From: Allacma fusca
Lineage: Eukaryota > Arthropoda > Collembola > Symphypleona > Sminthuridae
DNA length: 64,000 nt
NCBI GenBank assembly: GCA_947179485.1
Contig: OX359247.1
Span: 53,169,131-53,233,130, forward strand
Direction: 5' to 3'
Of this stretch, positions 45,001 to 58,515 are shown one piece after another (within the stretch, counting starts at the first letter, position 1; every line of letters begins with the position of its first letter). The position numbers were made by a program, and so were the translations under genes. The notes beneath the pieces were generated by a model. That model worked only from the letters and a program-made list of their open reading frames with translations, ran no database searches and had not been told where the DNA came from.

Positions 45001-46497
45001 ACTCAGAAATTGTCTTCCAAAATATAAAGCTCAGGCAACCCCGTAGAACCTTCACGGCACATGTCTCAATAAATAAAACCTCATAATGAAATCTTTGACA
45101 ACCATTTTATCAACTCCTTAAACTACTATGACATATTTAGCCAGATGCACATCTGTCCACGGGTAAATAAATCAGTTCTTATTCCTCCTACGGGAAAATT
45201 CTGCTTTTATTCCCATACTCACAATCAGCCTCCTCTACAAAAATGAACAACTCCGCTCACCTCCTTCCTTAGGTTTCCTCCATAAATGATAGTTTTCAGG
45301 AACCAAATTATGTTACCACTTCTTTATTCAAAGTACCATATCCTCTAATATAAAAAATTATGGGAAGATTCATAAATAGTTACTCCTGAATTTAAGAGTA
45401 TTTTAAACGTATTTTATGTCTCTGAAGAGGCAAAGCATGTAATCAACATCCTATACAAAAACATATCATTATGCATCTTCAACGACCATGTGTCAGTACT
45501 TACTTACATATTTTATATTTCATTATTTTAATTTAAAATCTCCTTTTTTATGTTGCTCACAATCAGGCATTTGTTCACACTTGCCCATATTCCCCCACAC
45601 CTCTCTCAATACTGTATACCTCCGAGATATCATATCCTTAGTAAAGCACGCTCTTCAAACCGAACTCTCAAAATCCAAGACTTCATCAACATTTCCGGAA
45701 TAAGCTTCATGTTTTTGTCTCAAATGAAAAAAGAAGAAAAAAAAAAAGAAAAAGGGATTTTTGAAAAATGGAATACCAGTTCCGAGCCTAACTGTCACGT
45801 TCTGCCTGGCATCTATGCATTGGGGAGGAAATTGTGCGGATACTCTAAATACTTAATTTCAGCCCATGCCGCAGCCGCATGCCAAATGTTTTTGTAGTCC
45901 CTTTAACTCAAGCTTTACATATATACGTTACTATAACTTTAACATAGCTCAAAACTTGCTAATAGCATGCATCTACAGTTTCCTCTTTCCTCATAGTAGT
46001 TTCGGGGGCGTGCACATCCCCAAGTCCACACATATAGTGGACTTGGTCAAAAAGCCCAAAAGTCAGTTGTCGTACGGTGCAGTATACAGTGGCAAGACTC
46101 TAGTACGACAGCCCATCAAAAACTTATAAAAATGACATGTCTGAACTTTACTATATAACCAGAGAAATTAATATAGGAGCTTATGGGAATGTATGGAAGT
46201 ATTCCTCTGCACATGCACACATGTATACTTGCAGGACATACTGTTGCATGGGGAATGTTCCGATGATAGGCCCGTAGGGAGAAGACGTACCTCAATGGGT
46301 TTATAGGGGCTGGGCTCAAGCACAAATGTCTCTTAGACCCATGTGAGTGGAGAGGCTAAGGCAAGTGATTTATGGACGGGCCCATATGTTAACATGGGAA
46401 GCATGTAGTCCCTGGCTCTGCGTATGTTAAACTTTTGCCAGCCTTTGGATTTGTTGTCCAGCTTCAATGAAATATCATCTATGCAAGTTAAGTTGAG

Positions 46498-46519
46498 GAG
46501 AGAGAGAGAGAGAGAGAGA
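46498..46519. repeat. AG microsatellite
   Basis: Eleven AG dinucleotides about 0.7 kb upstream of the FAM120A-like start codon. Confidence 0.9.
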
Positions 46520-46600
46520 TACTGATAGAGAGGAGGCGAGCGGATCCTACTGAAAACTGAAGGGCACGGCACACGGCGTTCGTTTAACCCATATATTACA

Positions 46601-47229
46601 AAATTACAATATTTGTCATTTTATTCCTGAAATTCTTCAATCATCGCCCCGTTAGGACCAGGAGAGTAAGCCAGGCAAGTATTGACATAATTTGGTAAGT
46701 TTGAGGAGTTTAATTCTAAAGAAAGAATTTTTTTTTCGACAGACAATGTCAGTCGGCAGGTTGAGTTCCACATGATTGGAGTGAGTCTTGTACTTATTTA
46801 ATTCATTTTCATTTTATGACGTCAGGGATGCGCTCTAAAAGTTAAGCCGTTTCTAAACACTCGGCCTAGGAGATGATTTAAATGTGGATCTTTCGCTTTT
46901 AAAATTTTGAGGGATGGAAATAAGTTATGGACAACGGAGTGGGGGGGGGTGATATGGAGTGTGTTAATTGAGGTGGGCTTGGATTTAATTCATAAGGGAG
47001 GAACAGTTGATTGTAGTAATTGGGGAGGGACCATGAACCAGATCCCGATGAGGGGGTAATTATTGGAGTTAATGAGATGATTAATGAATGATGGGTATTT
47101 TCTGTTTGTAGGTTTTGGAGTGGCTTCATTTACATAGGACCAAACGTAGGATCTTGGGCGCATTGACTGATCACATTGTTGGACTTGGGAACATTTGTTG
47201 GTTGAATTGTTGATATTGGGTTTGACAAC
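46601..47229 (+). promoter_or_regulatory. Promoter and leader region of the FAM120A-like gene
   Basis: Lies upstream of the ATG at 47230. It contains a perfect cAMP-response element TGACGTCA at 46817-46824. The plus strand from 46900 on is T/G-rich and A/C-poor, as expected of a transcribed leader, but no transcription start or TATA box can be fixed. Confidence 0.35.
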
Positions 47230-50200
47230 ATGGGACTTTCGGACTTGCAGGTGAGATCAATTTTTGGGGGATGTTTGGGAGGGAAGTGTAGAGATATAGG
47301 ATGGGGTCAATAGCTTGTGTGTGGGATGTTATGGAATTGAGGGATGGTGGAATCATGGGGTGTTTTTGTGGCAAGTGTAAATTGAGGTTGGGGCTGTGTG
47401 AAGGAGATGTGGATATCATTTATGGGGGAATTTATTGTGGAAGTGGGATGGTTTATTTTGGTTGGGAATGTTCCATTGATATCGGATAGGTTTGGAGGGG
47501 TGTGAGATATGAGATTTGAATGGGACTATGTTTGGCATGGTGGATAGGGAAGTTGTATTAATGGTGTTGATATTTTTTGTGTAGTCCCATATTGTCCAAG
47601 CTATTCCGGATGCTGCAGCTCTAGTTGATCTCCTTCAAATCGCCAAAGAGAGGACGAAGCGGGAGGGTCCACTGAAATTAGTGGTGGATGGAGAATGTTG
47701 CCTGGACCGACTCTATGGGGGTTTCTATCCTGGTAGGGTAGCATGCTAGTAGCAGAGCTGTTGTAACAACTTTAGTACATGCTTTACAAATAATTAGCAT
47801 AATAAGCATCGTTATTTTGTTGTATTTTGAAATAGACTGGGTCTGTGGTGGACAGTGGGACAAGATGGAACAGTTCCTACGCAATTTCTCACTGGTTATT
47901 CAAAGTTCAAATTTGGATCTTGTTATTTTCTTTAATGGGACGACTGAGATAGAGCGTGTGGGTGGGGGTCATTCCCGCTACCGCTATGAAGAAACTTATC
48001 GCTTTCTCGAAGAAATTACCAAGCATGTGACGCTGAAAAAGAAGCCTCCGCCTAAAATATGGTGGATCCCACCAGCGTACCTTCGTTCAGCTATTAGACA
48101 AACGTTTCGGCTGCTAGACGTGAAAGTGGTGAGTGCTTGGGATATCGGGACGCTGTTGAAGCAGTCGATTGATATCTGCTTTCATTTAAGCTTTATTAAT
48201 ACTGAGTCGTTATTTTAACCATTTCTGGTCGCTCTGTCATCTGATAACAGAAGTGATAACTGATAAGTCCTTTTTCCCCATTTACATTACGAATATTAAA
48301 TTTTTCAGATGTGCACAATTGAAGATCATCACAAGGATATTGTCCGATTCTGCCAAAAAAACAAGTTCCATGGAATAGTAGCTGATAATCCTGAATACCT
48401 CCTGATTGAATCCCATCGATATTTCTCTGCTCAAAAACTTAAACTGACCTTTAAGGTACCCATTTTTCGAACTGATAGTTAAAGATTGACGATGTTGCAT
48501 CGTTCAGAAGTTAGGCGTCACGATTGATATAGTATTAGTATCAGGTTAGGAATTCGAGTTAGGATTGAATATTTTTATCTTCCAGGGCTCCCTTGAGACT
48601 GTTGAAACGAAACTGAAGAAAGTTTATGAGACTTTGAACGTGCCCAAAGAGCGTATATTTATATTTAGTGCTTTGCTGGGCAATCACATACTAACTGAAG
48701 GGGATCTCAAAGAGTTTTATACTTCTCTCGGTGTTGAGCTCAGCCAGTCGAAGGTACGTTAGCAATTTTGTTTGTTGATTTGTATGTACATGAACTATAT
48801 AATATGAATAATAATATTAATGAGTAAAACCATATGAAGTAGTAACCGAGGGTACAAGTGTAGTCTCCGATTGTGGTCATTTTTTGTGAGTCCCAGAGTC
48901 ACGTGCTTACACAAAACAAAATACACTAGTCACAATTGCCTTTGCCCACTTTGTACATTGTTTCCTGGCTTTGAAACTGATTTTACCTTTGACTTCCGCT
49001 TATCGCTTCAAGTGGGTAAATTATAAATGTCTAAGTGAACATTTATTCTATTTATTGTCTTATTTTTCTCAAACATCGGCAAATATTTTGAAAGCTAACA
49101 ATCTCCATTACCTCTCTTGTCTACGTTGTCTACGGCGACTGTCGGCTAACCATAAACATGCTGACGATGCTGATGTTGACACCCAGTGTGTTGTAGGAAG
49201 CTAGATTGCCCTGGTGTGTAGATTCAAAAAAATAAGTGTTCATCTGTGGGCGTGTTTATTGTACCTATATTTGTGGTGACATGCGGAAGCAGGTAAGTAG
49301 GGGGTAAAATCTGTTTCGAAGCCCGTTAGCAATTTACGGAGTGAGCTGACTGAGCCAAATGTACTCGCTTTTTTGTATAGATATCGCCAAGCATAATGGA
49401 TAAATATGTGCAACTTATAAACTAAATCGCGGAACAGTTACACCTTCGTTACCACTTTATATGGATTTACTCAAAAAAATGGTTATCTAAATTGTATTTG
49501 CGTGTTTAAATAAGAATTATTTTTTTTACTATATAGGAAACTGTGATAGAAAAAGTAGCCCAATTCACTCGAGAATTAGAGAGTAAAGATGCTGATAAAA
49601 TTGCTGCACTGGTGGTTGCCAAGTCTAGAAAGTCTGAGTCAGAGGATGAGATACAAAAGAACCAGATACTCGCTGGAAAAATCATCAAGTGCCTTCAGTA
49701 TTACCAGGATGTGAAGGCCCCATCTCAGACCAATAATAAGAACAGAAATAAAAAACCTAAGAAAGAAAAGGCACAGAAAAACCAGGCGGCTACCAAACCT
49801 TCGGAGAAATCAGAGGTGCATATATTCACGTTTTCTTTACAATAACCTTATGTAGTAGTAAGGCTTCTATTTCATTACGTCACTAGTGGACCCCGGACCC
49901 ACTCTTTGCAAGAACAGGCTAAAATAATCATAAGCTTGTTTTCTCATGTTCTCGCTACAATGGAGAGAATTCATTAACCTGTAACGACTAATCTTTGCAG
50001 ATTCAAACCTAGCAGCATGATAATCTATTTAATGAATTCTATCCATTGTAGCAAGACCAATGAAAAACAAGCACATGGTTTTAGCGTAATGTTACGACGA
50101 TTTGTAGAACTGGTGAGTTCCGCTGCTATAAAATCAAATAGAGACATCCAACGACAATCTATGTCTGTATCATGCAGTTAAAAACCTGCCATTGCCGTTA

Positions 50201-53200
50201 AACTTGAAGTCCCCCTCTAACCTAAAAGTTCCTTCTATCCGTAACTTAGACGATTTGTCCAATGTGACTAAAAAAGGTGTAAACCCCCTTGTCTTCAATA
50301 AAACTCATGAAATTTTATATTGTCATTATTAGCAATTCAGTAATGGATGTCTATTTCAATATAATTTTTGCATGACAACTAATACCGATGAATGTTTTCA
50401 TGTTGTTTTTAATTTTTTTGGAGTAGTCATGAGAATATCCTTATTATCTTTTAGGATCCCGTAAAGACTGCCGATCTTTTGAAAGAACAAACTGTGGGAA
50501 ATTGCAAATTAGAAATTTCTCCATCCCCTTCACTTCCTAATGGAACTGCTAATGGTGTGACAGAGAAGCAACAACCCGGTACGCAGTACTTAAACATCGT
50601 AATGTTTTCATTATATTTGCACATAATTAATAATAATTAAATTACTTAATTGTATAATATTTGATGAATGACAGAGTCAGCAGTTGGAAAATTGGCATTT
50701 CGAATCAATCCTCAGGTTGAAGAAGTAGCCACGAGTCGACACAAAGCTGGCGTCATGTCACCATACATTTGTCAAATCATAAAGCAGGTATGTTGCGACC
50801 TCGACGTGATGATGACTGATGAAATAAGGTCTGTTTAAGATTTAACACTGTGTGGGTCACTATCTGTACTTCGTTTTCACAGAAAGAAATACGCTTACCG
50901 TTACTCATTGAAGATATTCGCCCCGTTAGCGCGGACGTGCCTAGAGCTCATGAGCTATTCCGTCCGCTTCGTCAGAGGGTGTATGCTATTCTCTTCAATT
51001 TGCATCATATTCATTATCTAGCTAAAAAGAGCGGGGAGAAACCTGCTCATATTCAGGTGAATGAAAATTACTACTGCACTCGAACGAAGTCTGTGAAAAC
51101 TCTTACTGTGAACGCAGTTGAAGTTGGATGGGCCATTCCTACTGTAGAGAAATTGTGGCTTGGGTAATATATTTAACTTGTAACTGTTTTTCTACCTTAC
51201 TATTTATTTTAACTTCATTCTAGTTTATCGTTAGGAATTATTCAGCTGAAATTCTATTATTATATTTCACAGGGAAGGGGAAGATTGTAAAAATAAACGC
51301 ATTCGAGCATTCTTGTCCTTGATGAAATCCGAGAATCGGTCAGTGGTTGATCCGGACTACGTTCCTCAGCAGATGGTCATTTTAGCCGCTGTTCTTAGGT
51401 GATTTTGATGTTATAGATACATTTTATGATATTGTACTTTAATATATATATATTTGGTTGAGATTTATAGTTAATGTTGTTTCACCCGCAGGTATATTCT
51501 TCAATCAGACAAGAAGCTTATTCGGAAGCAAGAGCTAGACGCTTTCGTTGCACAAGCTTTTATTCAAGACATGACCGACGCGAATTTAGCGCAAGATATT
51601 GAGGTAAATTGATAATTAATCCCGGAACACTGCATTAAAACAGTAGTTTCATGGTTTTGAAATAACTTACGAGTACATTAATTCATCTCAGGTGACTAAT
51701 CTTACAATGCGGGGCGTCCACTTGTCACACGTGTTCATGGAAGGTGTTGAAATGGCCCTTCTTGCCAACGATGCTTGTGGTGCTCCAATTCCGTTCATGT
51801 TATTTTGTCCCTGGTTGTTCTTCAACGGGAAGATTTTCAATTATGTGCTTGAACAGCAAGCGGAAGGAAAGGGTCTTACTGATATTTGCGGGTACAAAGC
51901 AGATCTCTTGTATTCCATTGAGCAACTGACTGTTGCTATTTTGGATGGGATAAAAAATCCATTTGCTCCAAATCCTGCGCCTCAGCTTTTTGTGCCTGGA
52001 AAAGGCCGTAAGTTATCAGTTGCTGCTTTTTATTTCTTTGTATCTAAATATAAGTAAATTATTGCTGTTATTGTTGGAGTTATTTAAAACTAAAATGCGT
52101 GCATGAATATTTCTTAAATCTTTATGTTACTTGGCGAGATCACGCGGAATTTTAAACTGGAACTTTTAGTAGAACTCATTATTTTTTTTAATATGATAGT
52201 TGCAACTGGACTGATGAATCCTTTACTTCCACACGGACCGCAATCTAGGATATCATACTCGGGTAGTCAGCAAATGTATGGTACTGGTTATGGAAGCGGA
52301 AACGCTATACTGTGTCAGTACTCTGCAGCCGGGTATACTCCTGCACGGTCAAGAGGCAATAATTCCTACGGCGTTGTTCTCGCTGGTGCTCATCCTCAGC
52401 TTCATCCTAATTATGGGGGTCATTTGGTGGGTGGTGCTTCCAATCATGGTCAGATCCCAGGAGCAGCGTCTCGGGGATTGTTTCCGTTGTACAATAATAA
52501 TGATCCGGGTAGACAGAGACGAGTTCAGTCCAGGGGTGGTCAGTTGGAAGTTGCGGGTATGGTGGTCGGATCTTGGGGTGCAAACTATGGTCCAACAGGA
52601 CACCTCACCAACGGTAGTGCTAACTTTGGATCACAAAGAATGGTCCGGAATTCCCTTCTGGCGGGGGAACCTCGAAATGCAAGGGTACAAAAATTAAATG
52701 TCACAAAAAACTACTTTTTTAGTAGATATTCACACAAGAACTTAGGATTATAATGAAAAGGATTTCTGTTTTAGATGGCAACTCTAATTCATCCAATGCG
52801 AATCTCCGGTGTTCATGTGAACAAAGTGTCAAATGTACGTGGCAATGGGAATCATTGGGCGCAAAAAAGAGGAACCCGGCCCGCAGTAATTAAATAATAT
52901 ATTGCATTTATTACATTTTTCGTTCGTAGCCTCCAACTGAATCATCTGTTACTTAGATTCATACATACTTATGTAAAGTGTAGGTAAAACTACCAAACAA
53001 TAATTAATGCTATACAACTGGCAATTATTATCTGTACACAGAAAAAGTCAATCATGAAAAAGCCTGAAACTATTAAGGAAGATAATGCACAGCCTAGCGC
53101 AGATAACAGTTCTCCGGGAACTGCAAACAAAACCAAAGGAGTCACATTTAAAGAGGAAGAAAGTAAAAATACCGCTACAAAGTAAGAGAGATAAAATGTA

Positions 53201-53641
53201 TTGTTCTCATTTGCAAATGAATTAGAGGTTGTGGATACTAGAGCTACCTTCATGTTCGTTTTATTATAATTACTTTTAACCAATTGAGTTTTTTTAACTA
53301 CGCATTTAGAACGGAAGTTGGTGCTGGCGACGCTCGCATTACCGAAGATATTGCTCGCCTTTCCATTGCGATAGAAAATGGATCCGGAGAAGTGAATGAA
53401 TCTAGTCCTGTAACTACAGAGCAAGCAAGAGGTGGGTAGTTGCTTTTCATTTGAACTTATTCCTCATTTTGATTTTACGAATCATATATGAAAATGAAGT
53501 AGTTATAATTATAAAATGTTGTAATGCGAAATGAGACATAAATTTTTGCATATATATTCGATACAACTAATGTAACATTATAATTGTAATTTAGATGATA
53601 CCTGTACCCCAGCATCCCAGCGTGTGGAACTTAAAATGTAA
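47230..53641 (+). CDS. FAM120A: FAM120A-like protein (constitutive coactivator of PPAR-gamma-like; XPG/PIN-like fold)
   Basis: RNA-associated scaffold protein; vertebrate relatives bind RNA and Src kinases. Seventeen exons join in phase to 1010 aa: 47230-47250, 47585-47732, 47836-48128, 48309-48455, 48586-48753, 49537-49815, 50455-50578, 50675-50787, 50883-51163, 51273-51398, 51492-51603, 51692-52007, 52200-52684, 52775-52885, 53042-53181, 53310-53431, 53595-53641. Seen: MGLSDLQ start; N-terminal nuclease-like domain with LVVDGECCLDRLYGGF (~39-54), GGQW, IFFNG, IEDHH and ALLGNHIL; a Lys-rich linker (~330-352); central HKAGVMSPYI and LWLGEGED; RKQELDAFVAQAF; MEGVEMALLANDACGAPIP; then a Gly/Asn/Tyr/Arg-rich segment (711-871) with RGGQLEVAGMVVGSW, matching the family C-terminal block. 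The start is inferred from a 21-nt coding microexon. Weak donors: GTGCAT (exon 6) and GTAATT (exon 14); retention of intron 14 would end the protein at 52897. Confidence 0.92.
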
Positions 53642-54527
53642 GATGACAGTCGAACTTACAACCGCCTCTCACATTGCCTCGTCAAAGGTTACGAGCAAAC
53701 TTTAGTGTAATATATAATATCAGGAAACGACGTAACGATTATATTTGTATAAGATTTTTTTCAAATTTTTTAGCAATTAATAGCTATGTAAGAATTATAT
53801 AATTAGTATACAGTAATTATGCTACCATGTGGAATTATTTTGACTTGAATGTATGTTTGAGTACACCTTTTCTTGTCGTTCAGGATTCCTTGTTTATATG
53901 TGTCTAGCGTGTACCCAACAATTACTTATGTTATACATAGTAATGTGCTAACTAAGTATGTGCTAAACTAATAGCTGGTAATGTGATACCAGTTCTTGAA
54001 CTTTGTTGGCCAGTTGAAGATTTTTTCTGAATAGCTTATAAACTTTGTTATCCTCGTAATTTAGGTGATTGTAATATAGTTATTAATATTAATACTATGA
54101 ACTAATATAATGATTTTACTTGACGTAGGACTTGTTTTGGTATTATGGCTAGTTATTCTGCAAACCTACTCTACACTCGTGAAATCTTTATTATTATTTG
54201 TAAAATATGAGAAATCGATGTAAACATGCGGAGATGATTAATAAGGATATACTTGTGTTGTTTATATTATATGCTTGACCATTTTCTTTCTGTAACTTCA
54301 ATATTTAGGGCATTATAGGCTAATTACTTTGATTCAGTTGAAGAGTTACATTTGCACACGATGTACGTCTATACTATTAATTATCCTTGCAAAGCTTGTG
54401 TGCATGAACTTACAATTAGTAAACAATTCACTATATTAACATAACTTCCAGTGTAACATTCATGCCTGCTTTGAGAATAATTATTTAAAAAATCAATTCG
54501 TGTCTCATTGTCAGTACATCTATATAC

Positions 54528-54533
54528 AATAAA
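54528..54533 (+). terminator. Candidate polyadenylation signal of the FAM120A-like gene
   Basis: The first clear AATAAA on the plus strand after the stop codon, followed by a T-rich stretch. It implies a 3' UTR of roughly 0.9 kb. Confidence 0.5.
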
Positions 54534-56032
54534 GTTTTAAGTGTCATATGTTTCAAGCCAACGGTATAATTAGTTAATGAAACGTGAAAAATAATTGTGC
54601 TGAAGAAACTTTTACCCTTCAAGCTGGAATACCATGCAATGCTGATGTAAATATAAAACTGTAGTTTGATTTTTAGAGTTTATCTACATCTACATCAGGT
54701 TCATAATTCGAAGCTTGTTCTACTGATTGTTTTCAACCTGTAGCTTCAATTGCTGTATTTCCAAGCAAGCAAAGGTTGAATATCTAAACTGTTCAAGATC
54801 AGAAAGTAAAGCGAAGGAAACCGTGGTTGGAATAATGATTTGAAATTCAATTCGAACAACAGGAATAACATATTATTCAGACAACACTCACTATCAGTCC
54901 AGTTCCTTAGCAAATGTCAAGATGTCAACGAAATATTAACGAAAAATTGCATTAATTGCTGATGAACAAGTGATAATTAAAGAATGCTGTTTTCCCAATC
55001 GGAAGTCAAGGGCTGACTATTGTATTCTACATAGCCTAGCTATATTAGATGCAGATTTCATGCGATTTTAGAGTAGTTTTTATTTACTTGTGGTATAGTT
55101 CATATTCTAACCTTGGCACTTGATGCCAGTTTCAACATACATACTAATGTTGAAGTTCATTAGTGTATAAAACATAGCTGCACAGTTTACACTGTTGTAA
55201 GATCCTACTAACACAGAAAAACTTAGCCAAGTTACTTTTAGCAGGAAACTTTAGGATTTTCGAAAAATTTAACTCCTTCACGGTTTACTGTAGTTGCCGG
55301 AATAAATTACGTGTCGATTAGGAACCCATCTTTAATTTTAGTGCGTAAAATAATTGATTGTCCCGATCACATGTATGCATTAAATAAAAACAATTCATTA
55401 ATGTGAATGTTTTCTTTGTTAACTTTTCCTGAAAGAAAGCGAGGTTACATATACGTAGATAAAATTGTACTAATATGTAAATGTTTGTAGAGCGACAGAA
55501 CCTAATTGTTAAATTGTAAGTAAAGCTATAATAGAGAATTTCATGACATCGTGCCATGTGTGTAGAGTTATTCCCCTTTATCTAAATTGTAACGAGTTAT
55601 AATAATTTCAGGCTTACTTGTGGTAATTCAATAAAATAATTAAGCTGGTATGTATAAGTGTCTATGCATAAGCTTACTTATTATATGCACCGAAATCTGT
55701 AGACTAACCATATACGATTTAGTCGTGGGTCTTAGGTTTCCATAATTTTCTGTGTTTTATCAAGCATTTCTGCTATTTTATCTTAACCAGACCTTATTAT
55801 TCATCGGGAAACGTAAGCTGTCCGAGTAGGAATCCCACATGAATTAAGAATACTGTATACAAAAACTTAGATGTACGGATGTCATTCTCTGTCAGTCATC
55901 CTATGGAGTAATAAAAACGAGTATATGTACAAAAAATAGTTAATCTTCTGTTTACTCTTTTAATTATATCTTTAATAAATTATTCCTTACAAATGTATGT
56001 ACATTCTTGGAAACTTGTTGATATTACAAGGG

Positions 56033-56038
56033 TTTATT
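56033..56038 (-). terminator. Candidate polyadenylation signal of the MANBAL-like gene
   Basis: TTTATT on the plus strand reads AATAAA on the minus strand, about 490 bases past the MANBAL-like stop codon. Confidence 0.4.
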
Positions 56039-56528
56039 TCATTGACAAAACAGAATTAATTACTCGTGAATAATGAAACAACGGCTGAAGATAATAACCT
56101 TCTTTCTTTTCTTGCAAAAGTGCACATACGCAAAGCACAGAAATATTGTTCAAACAATGACACATCCTCAACTGCTAAACAACCTATTTCCATGTAATAT
56201 TCTGCTATACAGTATACGGGAGCAAAGAATAACTCTACGCTATATTACCCACATTGCTTTAAATGAAATCAATAATACACTGATTCTAAGCCTAACTACG
56301 GAAATCCGCATTAAAAGATAATCGTGCACGTAATAGGATACCTCACCAGTTCCTGCTCAAGTTTCTTAAATGTTTCCATTACTTGACACTTGGCCAACTG
56401 CTATTGAATTTTTAAAAGAGCTAGAAAAATGCAAAGTAGAAACTCATTCACAAACACCTATAATGGCACAATATTTTCATACAAATTCTGAATAAAGATG
56501 TTGACCAACTGGTGAAATCAATCAACTG

Positions 56529-56908
56529 TCAGCGTCGCTTCTTTTTCTCTCGTTTCGACCGGTATTGTTTGTGATTAGGTGAGATCTGTGGGCTCTCTCT
56601 GTCCGATGCAGAAGGCTCGTCTTCACTTACGTCCGAATCCTACAAAGTACAAAAAAAAACAATGCCAGAAGTCAGAATCCAGTGACTTCGCCACTTTCAC
56701 AAGCAATATTCGCTTACTCCGTTATATCTTAATAAAATCCCTTCCGATCACAAAATCCTATGAACAAACATTGCCACCTTACATTCAGTCCATCGGATTT
56801 GCTGTCCGGCATGATGATTACTGCTCCAATACAAACCAACTGGAAAATAGCTCCAATAAAAAGGCCATACCGGAGCAAAATGTCTACAACATCCTCTTGC
56901 ATTTCCAT
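56529..56908 (-). CDS. MANBAL: MANBAL-like small membrane protein (UPF0239 family)
   Basis: Minus-strand coding exons 56908-56783 and 56639-56529 join in phase 0 to 78 aa, the normal size for this family. The protein begins MEMQEDVVDILLRYGLFIGA and continues IFQLVCIGAVIIM, one membrane segment at about residues 10-33. The motif LLRYGLF.GAIFQL is the hallmark I recognise from human MANBAL and the fly protein anon-73B1. The C-terminal half is acidic and Ser-rich and ends in a strongly basic REKKKRR, as in relatives. The function is not known. An upstream acceptor (TTTTTGCAG at 56970-56978, minus strand) places 61 untranslated bases before the ATG, and the leader continues in an exon near 58.5 kb. 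The final intron (56640-56782) has donor GTAAGG and a T-rich acceptor. Confidence 0.87.
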
Positions 56909-58515
56909 AACTCTAGTCTAGTTTAGCCCGACTCACAGTCTGTAACTACTTGCAATTTATAGCTTACATCTGCAAAAACAAAAAAAAAGATTACTTGAAA
57001 CACTTTTAGTTCCTGATATTTACGGTACCAAGTGTCAATACGTGATTAATGATGACAATCAACTAAACTTCTGACTCCAATTTTCCAACAATATTTTTCA
57101 TCTACTTCACTGCCACTAAACTCTCAACGGGAATCAGGAAATATTGCAATAAACATTCCAATTCAAAATGACAAGGACATCGTCCGCCACTCAATTATCC
57201 TTTTACTCAAGAACAGTTGCAGCCCCTCACAGATTTTGACACAAATTGTACGAGAGGACAAAGGTCACGTTCAACACTATAGTTTATCACTACAGACTTT
57301 AGTTCGGTGAGCACTTCATAATTAATTCTTTATATTGCCTTAGTAAGGTTTGAATTTTGACAATTATTATAAACACAGGATAGGTCGCTTTGATATTTGG
57401 CTCTTGTCGGCGTCGGATAGATATAAGTACTTGCTTGACACGAACTCCCGAGCTAAAACCCAAATTCTTATTGGAAGCATGTCGCAGAAATAAAATGCAG
57501 TATCTGCAGGATTGTGGGACCCTGGATGAACCAATAAACAGCGGGGTGGCAGGTGACAAAATAAAAATCAGGAAGCGAAGTCCCTATATACTCGTATATG
57601 ATTCCTCATAAACAATTTATCAATCCCCAAGATTCTATTTTACTGACTCCGGATCAGGTCTCACTAATCTGACGGAAATCAGGAACTCAGTAATAGCAAG
57701 TTTTGGAGGGGGAACCCCGGGGAGACTTTACCAGTCTGCCACTGTTGCATAAATAAATTTCAGCTTTCTAAATATTTTTCAAAAATTCAGCCATACACTT
57801 ACAAGTACTTAAAGGTTTCCTAGATGAGTGTATCACTCCACTTTCCTAGTGAAGCCTGAACTGATTGTGAGAGTTAGTTGGATTTCTATAGCTAGCTAAG
57901 CATTATGGCGAATTCAAAATTGACGTCTACACGGGGGTTTTAGAAATTGAGAACAAGGTATACGAATCTTTAACTTTGCGCGAAACGAGCGTCGAATTAT
58001 AACATTTTTTAAATTACAGAATTCTTCAAGAGTCTGAATTTATGGCAGCTTGAGAGGCAGGAAAAAGCCTCATAATTTTTGGTCAACTGGGAGAATACAT
58101 CATCTTGAATTTTATCCCCTCAACACACCAATCTGCAATAATTATTCCTGAATTTTATCCTCCCGTCCCCCGGGGCCAGCACAGTGTCCAAGTTCCCCTC
58201 CTTTGTACCATTTTGTATCAAAATCCACAAGGGGCTAATAATCCCCACTTACAAGATCTGAAGAAGTAACTTAAAAACCAAACCACACAAATTAATTTCT
58301 CCATAACCTTCAAATACATAGTTCCCATTAAAATTATTTCATAAACACACCTGCTGACAGGAGATTCAATTAAATAGATCATTTAAACACTGACGTTTTT
58401 TGTACAAATATAAGCTACAGTTTACATACTATATAGAATAGAGCTCGTGGTTTCAAAAACCTACACAATTCGAGCCCTACAGCACACGAGTTACGTAATT
58501 ACAATGTTTACTTAC

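Larger units (their letters stand above)
27001..46600. other. About 20 kb gene desert
   Basis: No exon with recognisable protein content and flanking splice sites was found on either strand. The open frames are short and of low complexity or AT-rich composition. Contents that can be named are microsatellites (27.86, 39.4, 41.4-42.1 and 46.5 kb), a 27-bp tandem repeat at 38.65 kb, a perfect 26-nt hairpin at 37.2 kb and a degenerate ~20-bp repeat near 43.98-44.06 kb (ACTTGAAACT-type units). A GC-richer patch at 44.53-44.64 kb may be a transposon fragment. Confidence 0.5.
53642..56528. other. Shared 3' region of the convergent FAM120A-like and MANBAL genes
   Basis: AT-rich sequence with no coding exon. 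It should hold the 3' UTRs of both genes, which point at each other. Candidate polyadenylation signals exist on both strands. Confidence 0.5.

Noticed and set aside
57299-57611. Overlapping open frames on both strands in the MANBAL leader intron
   Set aside because: No homology recognised on either strand and not needed for any gene model.
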